This document shows positions 8,555 through 16,966 of a stretch of 33,185 nucleotides of DNA, in pieces. A program made the translations under genes and the position numbers. Within the stretch, counting starts at the first letter, position 1, and each line of letters begins with the position of its first letter. The DNA is from an uncultured Synechococcaceae cyanobacterium (GTDB lineage: Bacteria; Cyanobacteriota; Cyanobacteriia; PCC-6307; Cyanobiaceae), in NCBI GenBank assembly GCA_902537275.1, contig CACBAW010000007.1:1-33185 (forward strand), given 5' to 3'. Below the pieces are notes generated by a model. It saw nothing but the letters and a program-made list of their open reading frames with translations, was not told where the DNA came from and did no database searches.

Positions 8555-9555
8555 TTTACATTGATTTTGAAACATTAAAAATCAAAACTAAGGAATTACT
8601 TTTAAAAAATGGTGCAAATCAATTTTCTGCTGAATCAGTAGCTATAGGTTTATCTGAAACTTCATTAAGGGGAGTTGACTCACATGGTATAAGACTTCTA
8701 CCTCATTATATTAATGCTCTTAAAAATGGTCGAATTAATGGTAATCCCAAATTCAAAGTTATAAATACTTTTCCTTCATTTATAGGCCTAGATGGAGATA
8801 ATGGTTTTGGTCATGCTTGTGGATTTAAAAGTGTTGATTTAGGAATGGAGTTGGCCAACAAATATGGAATTGGTGCAATTTCAGTTTTTAATTCAAGTCA
8901 TCCGGGAGCAATGGCTTCTTTTTCACTAAAGGCTGCTCGCAACAATCTTTGCTGTTTTGGTTTTACTCATGCTGACTCATTAATTCAAAGTTTTAATTCA
9001 AAAAATACTTTTTTTGGAACTAATCCAATTTGTTTTGCAGCTCCAAGGGCTAATGAGGAACCTTTTTGTGTTGATATGGCTCCTACTTACGCGCCCTGGA
9101 ACAAGATCTTAGACTATAAAGAAAAGGGATTAAGCTTAGAAAATAATATTGCAATAGATATCAATGGAGATAATACATGCAACCCTAATGAAGCCAAAGC
9201 ACTTTTACCTATAGCAGGATACAAAGGTTATGCATTGGCTGCATTAGTAGAAGTATTATGCGCTACTTTAAGTGGAATGAATTTTGGCCCTCATATTCCA
9301 TCTATGTACGGCTCATCGATTAGAGAATCAAGAAAACTAGGACAATTTTATATTTTGATGAGACCTGATGTTAATGTTGATTATGAGGAATTTACTAAAG
9401 CTCTTAATTTAATGTCAGAAGAGATTAGAGGTCAGGAATCAAAAAATGATAATCCTGTTTTAGTACCTAATGATCCTCAGATTGTTGAGTCAAAGAAAAG
9501 AGCTCAATATGGAATACCTATAAGCAAAGAAATTAACGAATTAATAGCAAATTAA
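8551..9555 (+). CDS. Ldh_2-family NAD(P)-dependent 2-keto acid reductase/dehydrogenase
   Basis: The protein belongs to the malate/L-lactate/ureidoglycolate dehydrogenase fold group (Ldh_2), which is unrelated to classical LDH. It shows LRGVDSHGIRLLPHY (residues 39-53), with the family's catalytic His, and NSSHPGAMASFSLKAA and FFGTNPICFAAP for cofactor and substrate binding. LPIAGYKGYALAALVEVL near the C-terminal end is also typical. At 334 residues it is close to full length. Known members reduce or oxidise alpha-keto/alpha-hydroxy acids. Placed between a CMP-ulosonate-type activating enzyme and a Gfo/Idh/MocA oxidoreductase, it may make or modify a keto-acid sugar precursor; that is inference. 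It overlaps the upstream gene by four bases and lies six bases before the next. Confidence 0.85.
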   Translation: MIYIDFETLKIKTKELLLKNGANQFSAESVAIGLSETSLRGVDSHGIRLLPHYINALKNGRINGNPKFKVINTFPSFIGLDGDNGFGHACGFKSVDLGMELANKYGIGAISVFNSSHPGAMASFSLKAARNNLCCFGFTHADSLIQSFNSKNTFFGTNPICFAAPRANEEPFCVDMAPTYAPWNKILDYKEKGLSLENNIAIDINGDNTCNPNEAKALLPIAGYKGYALAALVEVLCATLSGMNFGPHIPSMYGSSIRESRKLGQFYILMRPDVNVDYEEFTKALNLMSEEIRGQESKNDNPVLVPNDPQIVESKKRAQYGIPISKEINELIAN

Positions 9556-9560
9556 AATTT

Positions 9561-10724
9561 ATGGAAGAAAAGTTTATTGATATTATCATTATCGGTACTG
9601 GATCTTATGTATGTGGAAAAGATAACGATGACTTTGGTACTATCCTCCCAGCATTATTTGTATATGTTCAAAAATTTAAATTTAAACTTAATATTATCAT
9701 TGCTTGCAATTCATTAAAAGGGAATCGAAAAATATCAAAAAAATTTGAAATTCTAAAATCTCTGATGAAGGTTGAAGAATTTGTCAATCTCGAATTAATT
9801 AATTGTGGAGGTAATACTGAAATATTCTTTGAAGAATTATCACTTTCATCAAATATCAAAGCCTCCATAGTAGCAGTTCCTGATCAATATCATTACTACT
9901 GGATTAAAAGTTTGCTTATAAAAAAAATACCAGTTTTAACTGTGAAACCTTTAACCTTGAATTTAAAGGATGCTATTGAGCTGAAAGATATTTCAAAAAA
10001 ATTAAACGTACCTGCATTTGTTGAGTTTCATAAGAGATATGATAGACAAATAAGATATGCAAAAGATAAATATAAATCATTAGAGTTAGGTGATTTACTT
10101 TATTCCTTTACCGAATATACTCAAAGAAAAATAATCCCCACTGAAGTTTTTAAATCTTGGTCTGATAAAACAAATATATTTTCTTATTTAGGAGTTCATT
10201 ATGTAGATGCAATCTATTACATTACAAAGTCTAAACCTAAGAAAGTTATGGCGACTGGTCAAAAAAGTTTTCTTATTTCAAAAGGAATCGATACTTTTGA
10301 TAGTATCCAATGTAACGTTAAATGGGAAACTCAAGGAGGTAAGTTTTTTACTCAGAATATAATGTGTAGTTGGGTAGAATCAAATTTTTCTACTGCAATG
10401 TCTGCTCAAAATATTAATCTTATTTTCTCTCAGGGTAGAATTAATTGTGAACAAAAAGATAGAGGTTTATCTCTTTTAAAAGATAATTGTGGAATAGAAC
10501 ACATCAATCCTGATTTTTCAAGAATGTATTCAATTGAAGATCATTTTACTTTTGAAGGCTATGGTATTGAAGCTTACATAAATTTTTTAAATTTTATAAC
10601 TAATTCAAATCGTGATGTAAATGATGAAAGATTATGCCCATTTAATGAAGGGTGCATATCAACATCAGTAATCCATGCAGCAAATCAAAGTTTAAATCAA
10701 AATTCAAAGTGGATTGATATTTAA
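9561..10724 (+). CDS. Gfo/Idh/MocA-family sugar oxidoreductase, divergent
   Basis: The 387-residue protein opens with a Rossmann strand, DIIIIGTGSYV (residues 7-17), and has AVPDQYHY (105-112). TVKPLTLNLKDAIEL (127-141) corresponds to the family 'EKPla.t..ea.eL' motif with the catalytic Lys (K129). LGVHYVDAIYYI later gives the conserved His region of the second half. Family members oxidise or reduce sugar C3/C4 positions or inositol with NAD(P). Two points are odd. The dinucleotide loop is GTGSY and continues into an Asp-rich CGKDNDDFGT instead of the usual GxGxxG-helix. The 'E' of EKP is replaced by V. It probably works on the same sugar as the neighbouring Ldh_2 and cytidylyltransferase genes. 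The actual substrate is not readable. Confidence 0.78.
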   Translation: MEEKFIDIIIIGTGSYVCGKDNDDFGTILPALFVYVQKFKFKLNIIIACNSLKGNRKISKKFEILKSLMKVEEFVNLELINCGGNTEIFFEELSLSSNIKASIVAVPDQYHYYWIKSLLIKKIPVLTVKPLTLNLKDAIELKDISKKLNVPAFVEFHKRYDRQIRYAKDKYKSLELGDLLYSFTEYTQRKIIPTEVFKSWSDKTNIFSYLGVHYVDAIYYITKSKPKKVMATGQKSFLISKGIDTFDSIQCNVKWETQGGKFFTQNIMCSWVESNFSTAMSAQNINLIFSQGRINCEQKDRGLSLLKDNCGIEHINPDFSRMYSIEDHFTFEGYGIEAYINFLNFITNSNRDVNDERLCPFNEGCISTSVIHAANQSLNQNSKWIDI

Positions 10725-10818
10725 GATTTATAAATTATCTAAAATTATAATAATGATTATAAATAAGCTTTTTTTAAATTATAATTTTTCTTGAAAGTAA
10801 AAATATTTAATAGAATAA

Positions 10819-12177
10819 ATGCAAAAATTAAAAAAGGTCTCAATAATAATAAGGACAAAAAATGAAGAAAGATGGATTGGACATTGTATCAAAAGGATTC
10901 ATACGCAAACTTACAAAAATTATGAGATTATCCTTGTAGATTCATTAAGCGAAGATAATACAGTTAATAAAGCAAAACAAAATAAAATCGATAAATTAGT
11001 AGAAATAAAAAACTATAGGCCAGGATTTGCAATTAATGAAGGAATTAGAGCCTCTACTGGAGAATTAATTGTTATGTTGTCAGCCCATTGTTTAGCAATT
11101 AACAATAATTGGTTAAAAGATCTAGTAGGCGCTATTGATTCTGATGAAAATTTGGCTGGAGTTTATGGTAAACAAGTGCCAATGGATTTTTCAAGTGCTG
11201 AAGATAAAAGAGATTTATTAATAGTTTTTGGCGAAGATGAGAGAATACAAGTCAAAGATAGTTTTTTTCACAATGCAAATTCAATAATCAAAAGAGATGT
11301 TTGGTCAAAAATTAATTTTGATGAGCAAGTCACTAATATTGAAGATCGAATCTGGGCAAGGGATGTAATAAAAAAAGGATTTAAATTAAAATATATTCCT
11401 AAAGGATCGGTTTATCATTATCATGGAATTCACCAAACTGGAAATATTAAAAGACTTGAGGGGGTTACAAAAGTTATTGAGAATTTCGAATCAAAAAATA
11501 ATCCATGTCTGATAAATCCAAAAGAATTTGATATCTGTGCAGTTATTCCAATAAGGGGAGAACCATTAAAGTTTGGTGAAAAAAATCAATTAGAATTAGC
11601 CGCCGAATCAATTTTTTCAAGTACGTATATAAATAGATTTTTTGTTACTACTGATTCTCAAATTACCCTGGAAATTGCAAAAAAATTAGGCTTCGAAGTA
11701 TTGAGCCTCAGGGATAAAACCCTCGCGGATCAAAAAACGACTATTGAAGAAGTACAAAACTGGCATCTTGAACAATTAGAGAAGCAATTGAATTATTTAC
11801 CTGATGTTATTGTTCATGCTGAAGTAACCTTTCCATATAGGCCTAAAAAACTTATAGATAATTTAATTGAGCTATTTGCAAAAACAGGTGCTGATACAGT
11901 TTTACCTGCAAAATTTGAATATACTTGGGCTTGGAAAGAGATTGAGGATGATACCTTAATTAGGCTTGATGATGGAGATATACCAAGAGAATATAAAAAA
12001 TCACTATTACTGGCATCACATGGTTTAGGGTGCGTTACTCACAGTGAAATTTTAAGGAATAAAACTTTAGTTGGTAAAAAGATTAAACTTCTGCCAATAG
12101 ATAATCAAATAAATTTTATAGAAGCAAGAACAAAGGAACAGTGTGAATTTTATTCCTCAAAGATATTTGTTAAATAA
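10819..12177 (+). CDS. Fusion: GT2 glycosyltransferase + CMP-sugar cytidylyltransferase-like domain
   Basis: Two domains are seen in 452 residues. Residues 5-220 are a GT-A family 2 glycosyltransferase: VSIIIRTKNEERWIGHCIKRIHTQTYKNYEI, then DSLSEDNTV and a SAHC motif (88-91) where many GT2 enzymes have DxD. This variant is common in rhamnosyltransferase-like GT2 members. Residues 238-452 read CAVIPIRGEPLKFGEKNQLELAAESI, FFVTTDSQITLEIAKKLGFEV and VTFPYRPKKLIDNLI. In the same order these are the signature blocks of NeuA-type cytidylyltransferases (IPARxGS...KN, VSTDD, TSPxR). The protein could thus activate and transfer a sugar, or use the second domain only for binding. The start lies 94 bases after the previous stop, and the stop overlaps the next ATG by one base (TAATG). 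The domain calls are good; the combined activity is unknown. Confidence 0.82.
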   Translation: MQKLKKVSIIIRTKNEERWIGHCIKRIHTQTYKNYEIILVDSLSEDNTVNKAKQNKIDKLVEIKNYRPGFAINEGIRASTGELIVMLSAHCLAINNNWLKDLVGAIDSDENLAGVYGKQVPMDFSSAEDKRDLLIVFGEDERIQVKDSFFHNANSIIKRDVWSKINFDEQVTNIEDRIWARDVIKKGFKLKYIPKGSVYHYHGIHQTGNIKRLEGVTKVIENFESKNNPCLINPKEFDICAVIPIRGEPLKFGEKNQLELAAESIFSSTYINRFFVTTDSQITLEIAKKLGFEVLSLRDKTLADQKTTIEEVQNWHLEQLEKQLNYLPDVIVHAEVTFPYRPKKLIDNLIELFAKTGADTVLPAKFEYTWAWKEIEDDTLIRLDDGDIPREYKKSLLLASHGLGCVTHSEILRNKTLVGKKIKLLPIDNQINFIEARTKEQCEFYSSKIFVK

Positions 12178-13916
12178 TGTTCAAAAAGGATTTATACATT
12201 TTATTAAATAATAATGAATCATATAAGCTTCCTAAAAAAGCAAAATATTTATTTTGTCGCTCCAGAATATTTGCAAAATCGTTAAATCAAAATTCATACA
12301 AAATAATCATTCCTGATCCAAAAAAAACTTCAAGAGAATCATTTAAACTCTTAAAAAATGAGGAAAAATTATCTAAGATCATAATCAATGAAACTGAAAA
12401 TTTATTAAATAATTCTGAAATAAATTCTTATGAAGAACTCTTAAAGCCTTATCTATCTTTAAGAATTTCTAGTTACCTTTATTTAGATTCAATAATACCT
12501 ATTTTTGAAAAATATTTTATTTATAAAGATCGTAAATGGAAAAGTTTTTATTCAAGAACTCAATTAATTGTTGAAATTGAAGAAAAATTATCTTTAGAGA
12601 TTGATTCTATACATAAGGGTTTGAAAATTTTCACGGACAATAATAATTCTTTAGTGTTGAAATTTTTAGGTTTTCTTCAAAAAATAATTTTAAAAAATCG
12701 TCTTAAAGGATTAAAAGAATTATTTATCCTTACTGATAAGAAAGGTTATTTTTTTGATGATTTATTATCATCCCTTAATTCTAAGAATAAAGATATCATT
12801 TATTTGTATCATGGTAACAATTCTCTCAAATATGTTAGTTTACTGATCTCACTTTTAATTTCTTTTTTTAAGAGAAAAAAATTAATCAATGGGATTTTTT
12901 TGGTTTCTAAAAATTATAAATTGAATATTAATTATCAGATTCATATTAAAGATAAAATAAAAAATAGTAATTTAGTCGATAAACAGTATGCTGAAAAATT
13001 ATCTAAAGATATTAATCAATATCTATCAAATACAAATTCATATTTGAAATACGTAAAAGATATTTTTGAAAATATTAAGATTGATATAAGATTAATTTCT
13101 CATTCTAAAAGATTTGCAAAAATTTATGCCTTATCTGAAGCCTTAGAAGATTTGTGCCATAAAAATTATTTAATAAGTCATGGATCTCATACTGATCAAA
13201 AGGGTAAATTTTATGATGAAATTGCAGCAGATAATTTAGCCATCGGACTTATTTACTCAAACAACAAGAATACGATCTTATGTAGTCAATCTTATTTTGC
13301 AGATGAATATTTACGAAGTAAAAATAAGAAATTTATCAAGATACAACCCTTACAATCAATAAATTTAGCAAAATTTACCAAACCTACTGAAATTGATTCT
13401 TTGAAAATTAAAATTTTGCATGCATGTACAATTAAGCAAATGGGATGTAGACGATATTTATATCACTCTTCTCTTGAATACGTACAAAGCCTTTTAAATA
13501 TTTGCAAAAAATTAAAACCAATAAGAAAAGATATCAGATTTTTGGTGAGGGTTAGACCTGTTCAAAACGAAATATCTACCTATTACCTTAAAGAATATCT
13601 TTATGAATATCTTGATTTTGTTGAGTTCTCGAATACCAAGTCATTTATTGAGGAATTATTAAGTATTGATTGTTTATTAGCATTATCTTCTACAACTCTC
13701 GAACAAGCAATTAACAATGGCATTCCAGCTATGAGTATTGGAGAAACTGGTTATGATCATTTTAAAAAGTATAAAAATGAAAATATACCAATTACATACA
13801 AAAATTATAAGCAATTGTCTAAGATAGAAGAACTACTGGAAAGAAAATTTACTCTAATTTCAAATCCAGTAAGAAAAAATATTTATGATTTGCAAGAAAT
13901 ATTATTCAATAATTAA
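12177..13916 (+). CDS. Large surface-carbohydrate protein, possible GT-B glycosyltransferase
   Basis: I do not recognise a named family. The 579-residue protein looks cytoplasmic, apart from one hydrophobic patch (YVSLLISLLISFF). Its second half has the rhythm of a GT-B fold or capsule-type transferase: NYLISHGSHTDQKGKFYDE (a 'his-gly' acceptor-like loop), ILHACTIKQMGCRRYLYHSS, and FLVRVRPVQNE. It then has LLALSSTTLEQAINNGIPAMSIGETGYDHF, where S-S-T-x-x-E-x-x-x-x-G-x-P is the usual sugar-nucleotide-binding end of GT-B enzymes. The start overlaps the stop of the GT2-cytidylyltransferase fusion by one base, so the pair should be made together. A CMP-sugar transferase (sialyl- or Kdo-transferase-like) would suit the context, but this is inference. 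The 3' end overlaps rfbG on the other strand by four bases. Confidence 0.6.
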   Translation: MFKKDLYILLNNNESYKLPKKAKYLFCRSRIFAKSLNQNSYKIIIPDPKKTSRESFKLLKNEEKLSKIIINETENLLNNSEINSYEELLKPYLSLRISSYLYLDSIIPIFEKYFIYKDRKWKSFYSRTQLIVEIEEKLSLEIDSIHKGLKIFTDNNNSLVLKFLGFLQKIILKNRLKGLKELFILTDKKGYFFDDLLSSLNSKNKDIIYLYHGNNSLKYVSLLISLLISFFKRKKLINGIFLVSKNYKLNINYQIHIKDKIKNSNLVDKQYAEKLSKDINQYLSNTNSYLKYVKDIFENIKIDIRLISHSKRFAKIYALSEALEDLCHKNYLISHGSHTDQKGKFYDEIAADNLAIGLIYSNNKNTILCSQSYFADEYLRSKNKKFIKIQPLQSINLAKFTKPTEIDSLKIKILHACTIKQMGCRRYLYHSSLEYVQSLLNICKKLKPIRKDIRFLVRVRPVQNEISTYYLKEYLYEYLDFVEFSNTKSFIEELLSIDCLLALSSTTLEQAINNGIPAMSIGETGYDHFKKYKNENIPITYKNYKQLSKIEELLERKFTLISNPVRKNIYDLQEILFNN

Positions 13917-14998
13917 TTTTTTTTTTCAATATTTAAATTCATATATTCAAAAATTTGATTAATACTAAATTCACGCATTTTAGTTTTTTTCTCTAAGAAT
14001 AAAGAGTACCATCGAGCAGTATTTTCTATTGTCTTCTCAAATGTTAGTTTTGGCAGCCAATTTAGTTCGGAAAATGCTTTGTCACAGTTTAACTTTAACA
14101 ATTTAGATTCTTTATGAGTTGGATTTTTAGCAGGCTTAATTTCGAAGTTTGCCTTTGGAAAGTAATTAATTAAATTAAGGACTAATTCTTCAACTGATCT
14201 ATTTTGCTCAGCAAAAGGGCCAAAATTATATGCCTCGCCGCTAATGATGCTTTCTTCATTTAAAGCTGAAGCTAAATTAAGATACCCTGATAGAGGTTCT
14301 AATACATGTTGCCAAGGTCTAGTAGATAGTGGATTCCTCAATATCACCTTTTCACCATTTGCCCAAGATTTAATACAATCAGGAATTATTCTATTTGGAG
14401 CCCAATCGCCACCTCCAATTACGTTCCCAGCTCTAGCGATACCTATTTTTATATTTTTACTATTACTAAAGAAAGATCTATAGTAAGAAGATATTACGAT
14501 TTCTGCACATCCTTTTGAAGCACTATATGGATCTGCGCCACCAAGTTGATCTGACTCTTTATAACCCCAAACCCATTCCTTATTATCATAAACTTTGTCA
14601 CTAGTTATTAAAACGGCGATACATTGATTTTTTAATTGCCTAAGCCCCTCCATTAAATTTATTGTACCTACAGTATTTGTGAGATAGGTCTCTAAAGTTT
14701 CTTCATATGACTTTTTTACAATTGGTTGAGCGGCAAGATGAAATAAAAACTGAGGTTCAATTTCTTTTATTGTTTTAACTAATAATTTTGAATCTTGTAT
14801 ATTGATCCTTATATCAGTTATTTCGTCTGATAATTTTATAGTTTCGTAATGCGATGGTTTGGTTGGTATATTGTTTGAAATTCCATAAATCTTGGCTCCC
14901 ATCATTGATAACCATAACGTTAACCATGATCCTTTGAAGCCAGTATGGCCTGTAATAAGAATCTTTTTATTTTTAAATATATCTTTATCTAAATCCAA
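13913..14998 (-). CDS. rfbG: CDP-glucose 4,6-dehydratase
   Basis: The enzyme removes water from CDP-D-glucose to give CDP-4-keto-6-deoxyglucose, the branch point to CDP-linked deoxy sugars. The 361-residue protein has GHTGFKGSWLTLWL (17-30), the RfbG-specific form of the Rossmann loop, TSDKVYDNKEW (132-142) and YSASK (158-162). ARAGNVIGGGDWAPNRIIPD and LRNPLSTRPWQHVLEP downstream are nearly diagnostic. The start ATG at 14998 gives the usual length. Although its partner rfbF lies about 2 kb away on the plus strand, this gene is alone on the minus strand. It ends inside the last four bases of the upstream plus-strand gene and starts 100 bases from kdsB. Identification is secure. Confidence 0.96.
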   Translation of the reverse strand: MDLDKDIFKNKKILITGHTGFKGSWLTLWLSMMGAKIYGISNNIPTKPSHYETIKLSDEITDIRINIQDSKLLVKTIKEIEPQFLFHLAAQPIVKKSYEETLETYLTNTVGTINLMEGLRQLKNQCIAVLITSDKVYDNKEWVWGYKESDQLGGADPYSASKGCAEIVISSYYRSFFSNSKNIKIGIARAGNVIGGGDWAPNRIIPDCIKSWANGEKVILRNPLSTRPWQHVLEPLSGYLNLASALNEESIISGEAYNFGPFAEQNRSVEELVLNLINYFPKANFEIKPAKNPTHKESKLLKLNCDKAFSELNWLPKLTFEKTIENTARWYSLFLEKKTKMREFSINQIFEYMNLNIEKKN

Positions 14999-15098
14999 TA
15001 GATATTAAAAATTTCAATTCTAATAATACTTTCATTTAGTCTTGGAGGTCAAATTAAATATAAGATGATATGCTTGATTAAATCAAAAAAATTGCAAA
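14999..15098. promoter_or_regulatory. Divergent intergenic region between rfbG and kdsB
   Basis: The two genes point away from each other across 100 bases, so promoters for both must lie here or inside the genes. The sequence is AT-rich with TATTAAAAAT-like and TAAATATAAGATGAT-like stretches that could serve as -10 elements, but none stands out with a good -35 partner. This is a call from gene arrangement, not from a recognised motif. Confidence 0.35.
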
Positions 15099-15827
15099 TT
15101 GAGTATTTGTATTCTTATACCTGCGAGGATGGGGAGCACAAGATTCCCTGGTAAACCACTTGCACCAATAAAGGGCATTCCAATGGTTGTATATTGTGCC
15201 AAAAATGCTATTAAAACTAATTTACCTGTTTATGTTTGCACTGACTCTAAAGAAATTAGAGCAGTATGTGACTTGTACGATATCAAATCAATCCTAACTT
15301 CAGATTGTTCGACAGGTACTGATAGAGTCGCTTCCGCAATGGAAAAACTTGATTATGATTACGTAATTAATTTACAAGGCGATGAACCACTTGTAGATAG
15401 TTTGATTTTAGATAAATTCATTGCAAAAATGAAAATATTAGAAAAAAGTCATAATTCTATTTTAAATTGTGTTTGTCCTGTAGATTCATCTGAAGCATTT
15501 GATCCTAATAATGTAAAGTGCGCTTTGATAAACAAAAAGCAAAATATCCAATATTTTTCAAGAAAACCACTTTTAAATAATACTGAAAAGGATCAAGATT
15601 CTTTTTTTAAACAACTTGGATTATATGGGATGTCAAAAAAAACATTATTTGAATTTAATAAGTTACCTCAAGGTAATCTTGAAAAAGCAGAAAAGGTTGA
15701 ACTTATGCGATGGTTAGAAAATAAAAAAGAGATTAAATGTTGTGTTGTTAATAATAAAACTATATCTGTTGATACCCCTCAAGATTTAGTTGAATTGCTT
15801 GATTATATTAATAAACCCCATAAGTAG
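15099..15827 (+). CDS. kdsB: 3-deoxy-manno-octulosonate cytidylyltransferase (CMP-Kdo synthetase)
   Basis: It activates Kdo with CTP to CMP-Kdo in the cytoplasm. The 242-residue protein carries the family blocks in order: IPARMGSTRFPGKPL (7-21), VYVCTDSKEI, GTDRVASAME and YVINLQGDEPLVD. Later SRKPL and the terminal VDTPQDLVELL are also as in KdsB. The start is TTG at 15099, directly giving MSICILIPARMGS. The next gene starts at the base after this stop. No kdsA, kdsC or kdsD homologue is in the window, so either they lie elsewhere or the enzyme serves a related ulosonate. The family is sure; strict Kdo specificity is not proven by sequence. Confidence 0.9.
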   Translation: MSICILIPARMGSTRFPGKPLAPIKGIPMVVYCAKNAIKTNLPVYVCTDSKEIRAVCDLYDIKSILTSDCSTGTDRVASAMEKLDYDYVINLQGDEPLVDSLILDKFIAKMKILEKSHNSILNCVCPVDSSEAFDPNNVKCALINKKQNIQYFSRKPLLNNTEKDQDSFFKQLGLYGMSKKTLFEFNKLPQGNLEKAEKVELMRWLENKKEIKCCVVNNKTISVDTPQDLVELLDYINKPHK

Positions 15828-16469
15828 TTGTCTGAAATAAAAACGGTATTATTTGATTTTGACGGAGTTTTAATAGACTCCATAGATGTTATGAGATATG
15901 CCTGGGATTCTGTTAAAAAAGAATTTAATATTAAGAGTAATTTTGAAGAATATAGAAATTATATTGGACTACCTTTTTTAAATATCCTTGAGAAATTAGA
16001 TATAGATTTGGAACTTCGACTAGCAATTAAATCTCATTACTCATTAATAACTAGCAAGGAAAAAGATAAGATAAAATTAAATCCGTATACAATTATTTTA
16101 TTAAATTGGCTGCATCACAATTCGATTAACGTTGGCCTTGTAACTTCAAAAGATAAATTAAGAACTCAAGAATTAGTAAATCATTTTCAATTAAATATTG
16201 ATCTCAAAGTGACGCCTGAACTAACAAATAAAGGTAAACCTGATCCAGAACCAATTATATTTGCGACTAAAACTTTTGCCTGTGAAACAGAAAATACTCT
16301 TTTCGTAGGTGACATGTATTCTGATTTGCTCACAGCAAAAAGAGCAAAATGTAATTATTTACATTATGTTCAAGGTTATCAATATTTAGATCATATTTCT
16401 TATGGAGGATCAATATCATCTCTACTGGAAATAAAAGAATACATATATTATTTTGGGAAGAGAAATTAA
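15828..16469 (+). CDS. HAD-superfamily phosphatase (phosphoglycolate phosphatase-like)
   Basis: The 213-residue protein has HAD motif I, FDFDGVLIDS (residues 9-18, Asp10 nucleophile and Asp12), and a helical cap between motif I and LVTSKDK (motif II Thr/Ser). It then has NKGKPDPEP with the motif III Lys, and FVGDMYSDLLTAKRA as motif IV. This is the Gph/beta-PGM-like subgroup and not the KdsC type, which lacks this cap. It begins with TTG immediately after the kdsB stop (no spacer), so it is probably coupled to it. A sugar-phosphate substrate in the same ulosonate pathway is plausible but unproven. Confidence 0.83.
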   Translation: MSEIKTVLFDFDGVLIDSIDVMRYAWDSVKKEFNIKSNFEEYRNYIGLPFLNILEKLDIDLELRLAIKSHYSLITSKEKDKIKLNPYTIILLNWLHHNSINVGLVTSKDKLRTQELVNHFQLNIDLKVTPELTNKGKPDPEPIIFATKTFACETENTLFVGDMYSDLLTAKRAKCNYLHYVQGYQYLDHISYGGSISSLLEIKEYIYYFGKRN

Positions 16470-16521
16470 AATTTTTCTTAGCTAAATTATATTTTTAATT
16501 AAAAGAATTATTTGACAAATT

Positions 16522-16947
16522 ATGCTATTTGAAAATTCTATCTCTTTAACACCACAAAAAAGAATCTCGGTATCTAATGGAGATGTCTTACATGTTTTGA
16601 AATCAACTGATCCAGATTTCCAACAATTCAATGAAGCTTACTTTTCTTATATAAAGTCTGGAAAAATAAAAGCTTGGAAGAGACATCTGAAAATGACTAT
16701 GAATATTGTTGTTCCTATAGGAATGGTTGAGTTTGTATTTTACGATCTTGATGGAAAATTTATTAGAAAAGAAATAATAGGAGAAAAAAGATATTCAAGA
16801 TTAACAGTCCAGCCTAATATATGGTTCGGATTTAAATGTATTTCAGATGATGATGCTTTGTTATTAAATATATCTAATATTCTGCATTCACCTGATGAAG
16901 TTCAACGTAAAGATCTTTCATGCTTTGAATTTGACGTTGTAGTATAA
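16522..16947 (+). CDS. Cupin sugar epimerase, dTDP-4-dehydrorhamnose 3,5-epimerase-like
   Basis: A 141-residue single-domain cupin. AWKRHLKMTMNIVVPIGMVEFVFYD matches the 'G-x-x-R-G-x-H ... G-x-v-x-d-v-x-v-D' core in a shortened form, with His in KRHLKM. YSRLTVQPNIWFGFKC matches the 'rL.iPpgfwHGF' strand of RfbC-like enzymes. Classical RfbC is about 180 residues, so this belongs to a shorter branch. It sits 52 bases after the HAD gene and 19 bases before rfbF. A role as 3- or 3,5-epimerase on CDP-4-keto-6-deoxyglucose, together with RfbG and the following reductase, is a reasonable inference. Confidence 0.72.
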   Translation: MLFENSISLTPQKRISVSNGDVLHVLKSTDPDFQQFNEAYFSYIKSGKIKAWKRHLKMTMNIVVPIGMVEFVFYDLDGKFIRKEIIGEKRYSRLTVQPNIWFGFKCISDDDALLLNISNILHSPDEVQRKDLSCFEFDVVV

Positions 16948-16966
16948 GAATTATTGAATATTCAAA

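Noticed and set aside
10741-10788. Perfect 11-base inverted repeat (AAAATTATAAT ... ATTATAATTTT) followed by T-rich sequence between two plus-strand genes
   Set aside because: The arms are purely A/T with a loop of about 26 bases, a weak hairpin. Such repeats are expected by chance in DNA this AT-rich, so I do not call a terminator.
15828-16469. Calling the HAD protein KdsC because it follows kdsB
   Set aside because: KdsC has no cap domain and a different first motif; this protein has the Gph/beta-PGM cap arrangement.
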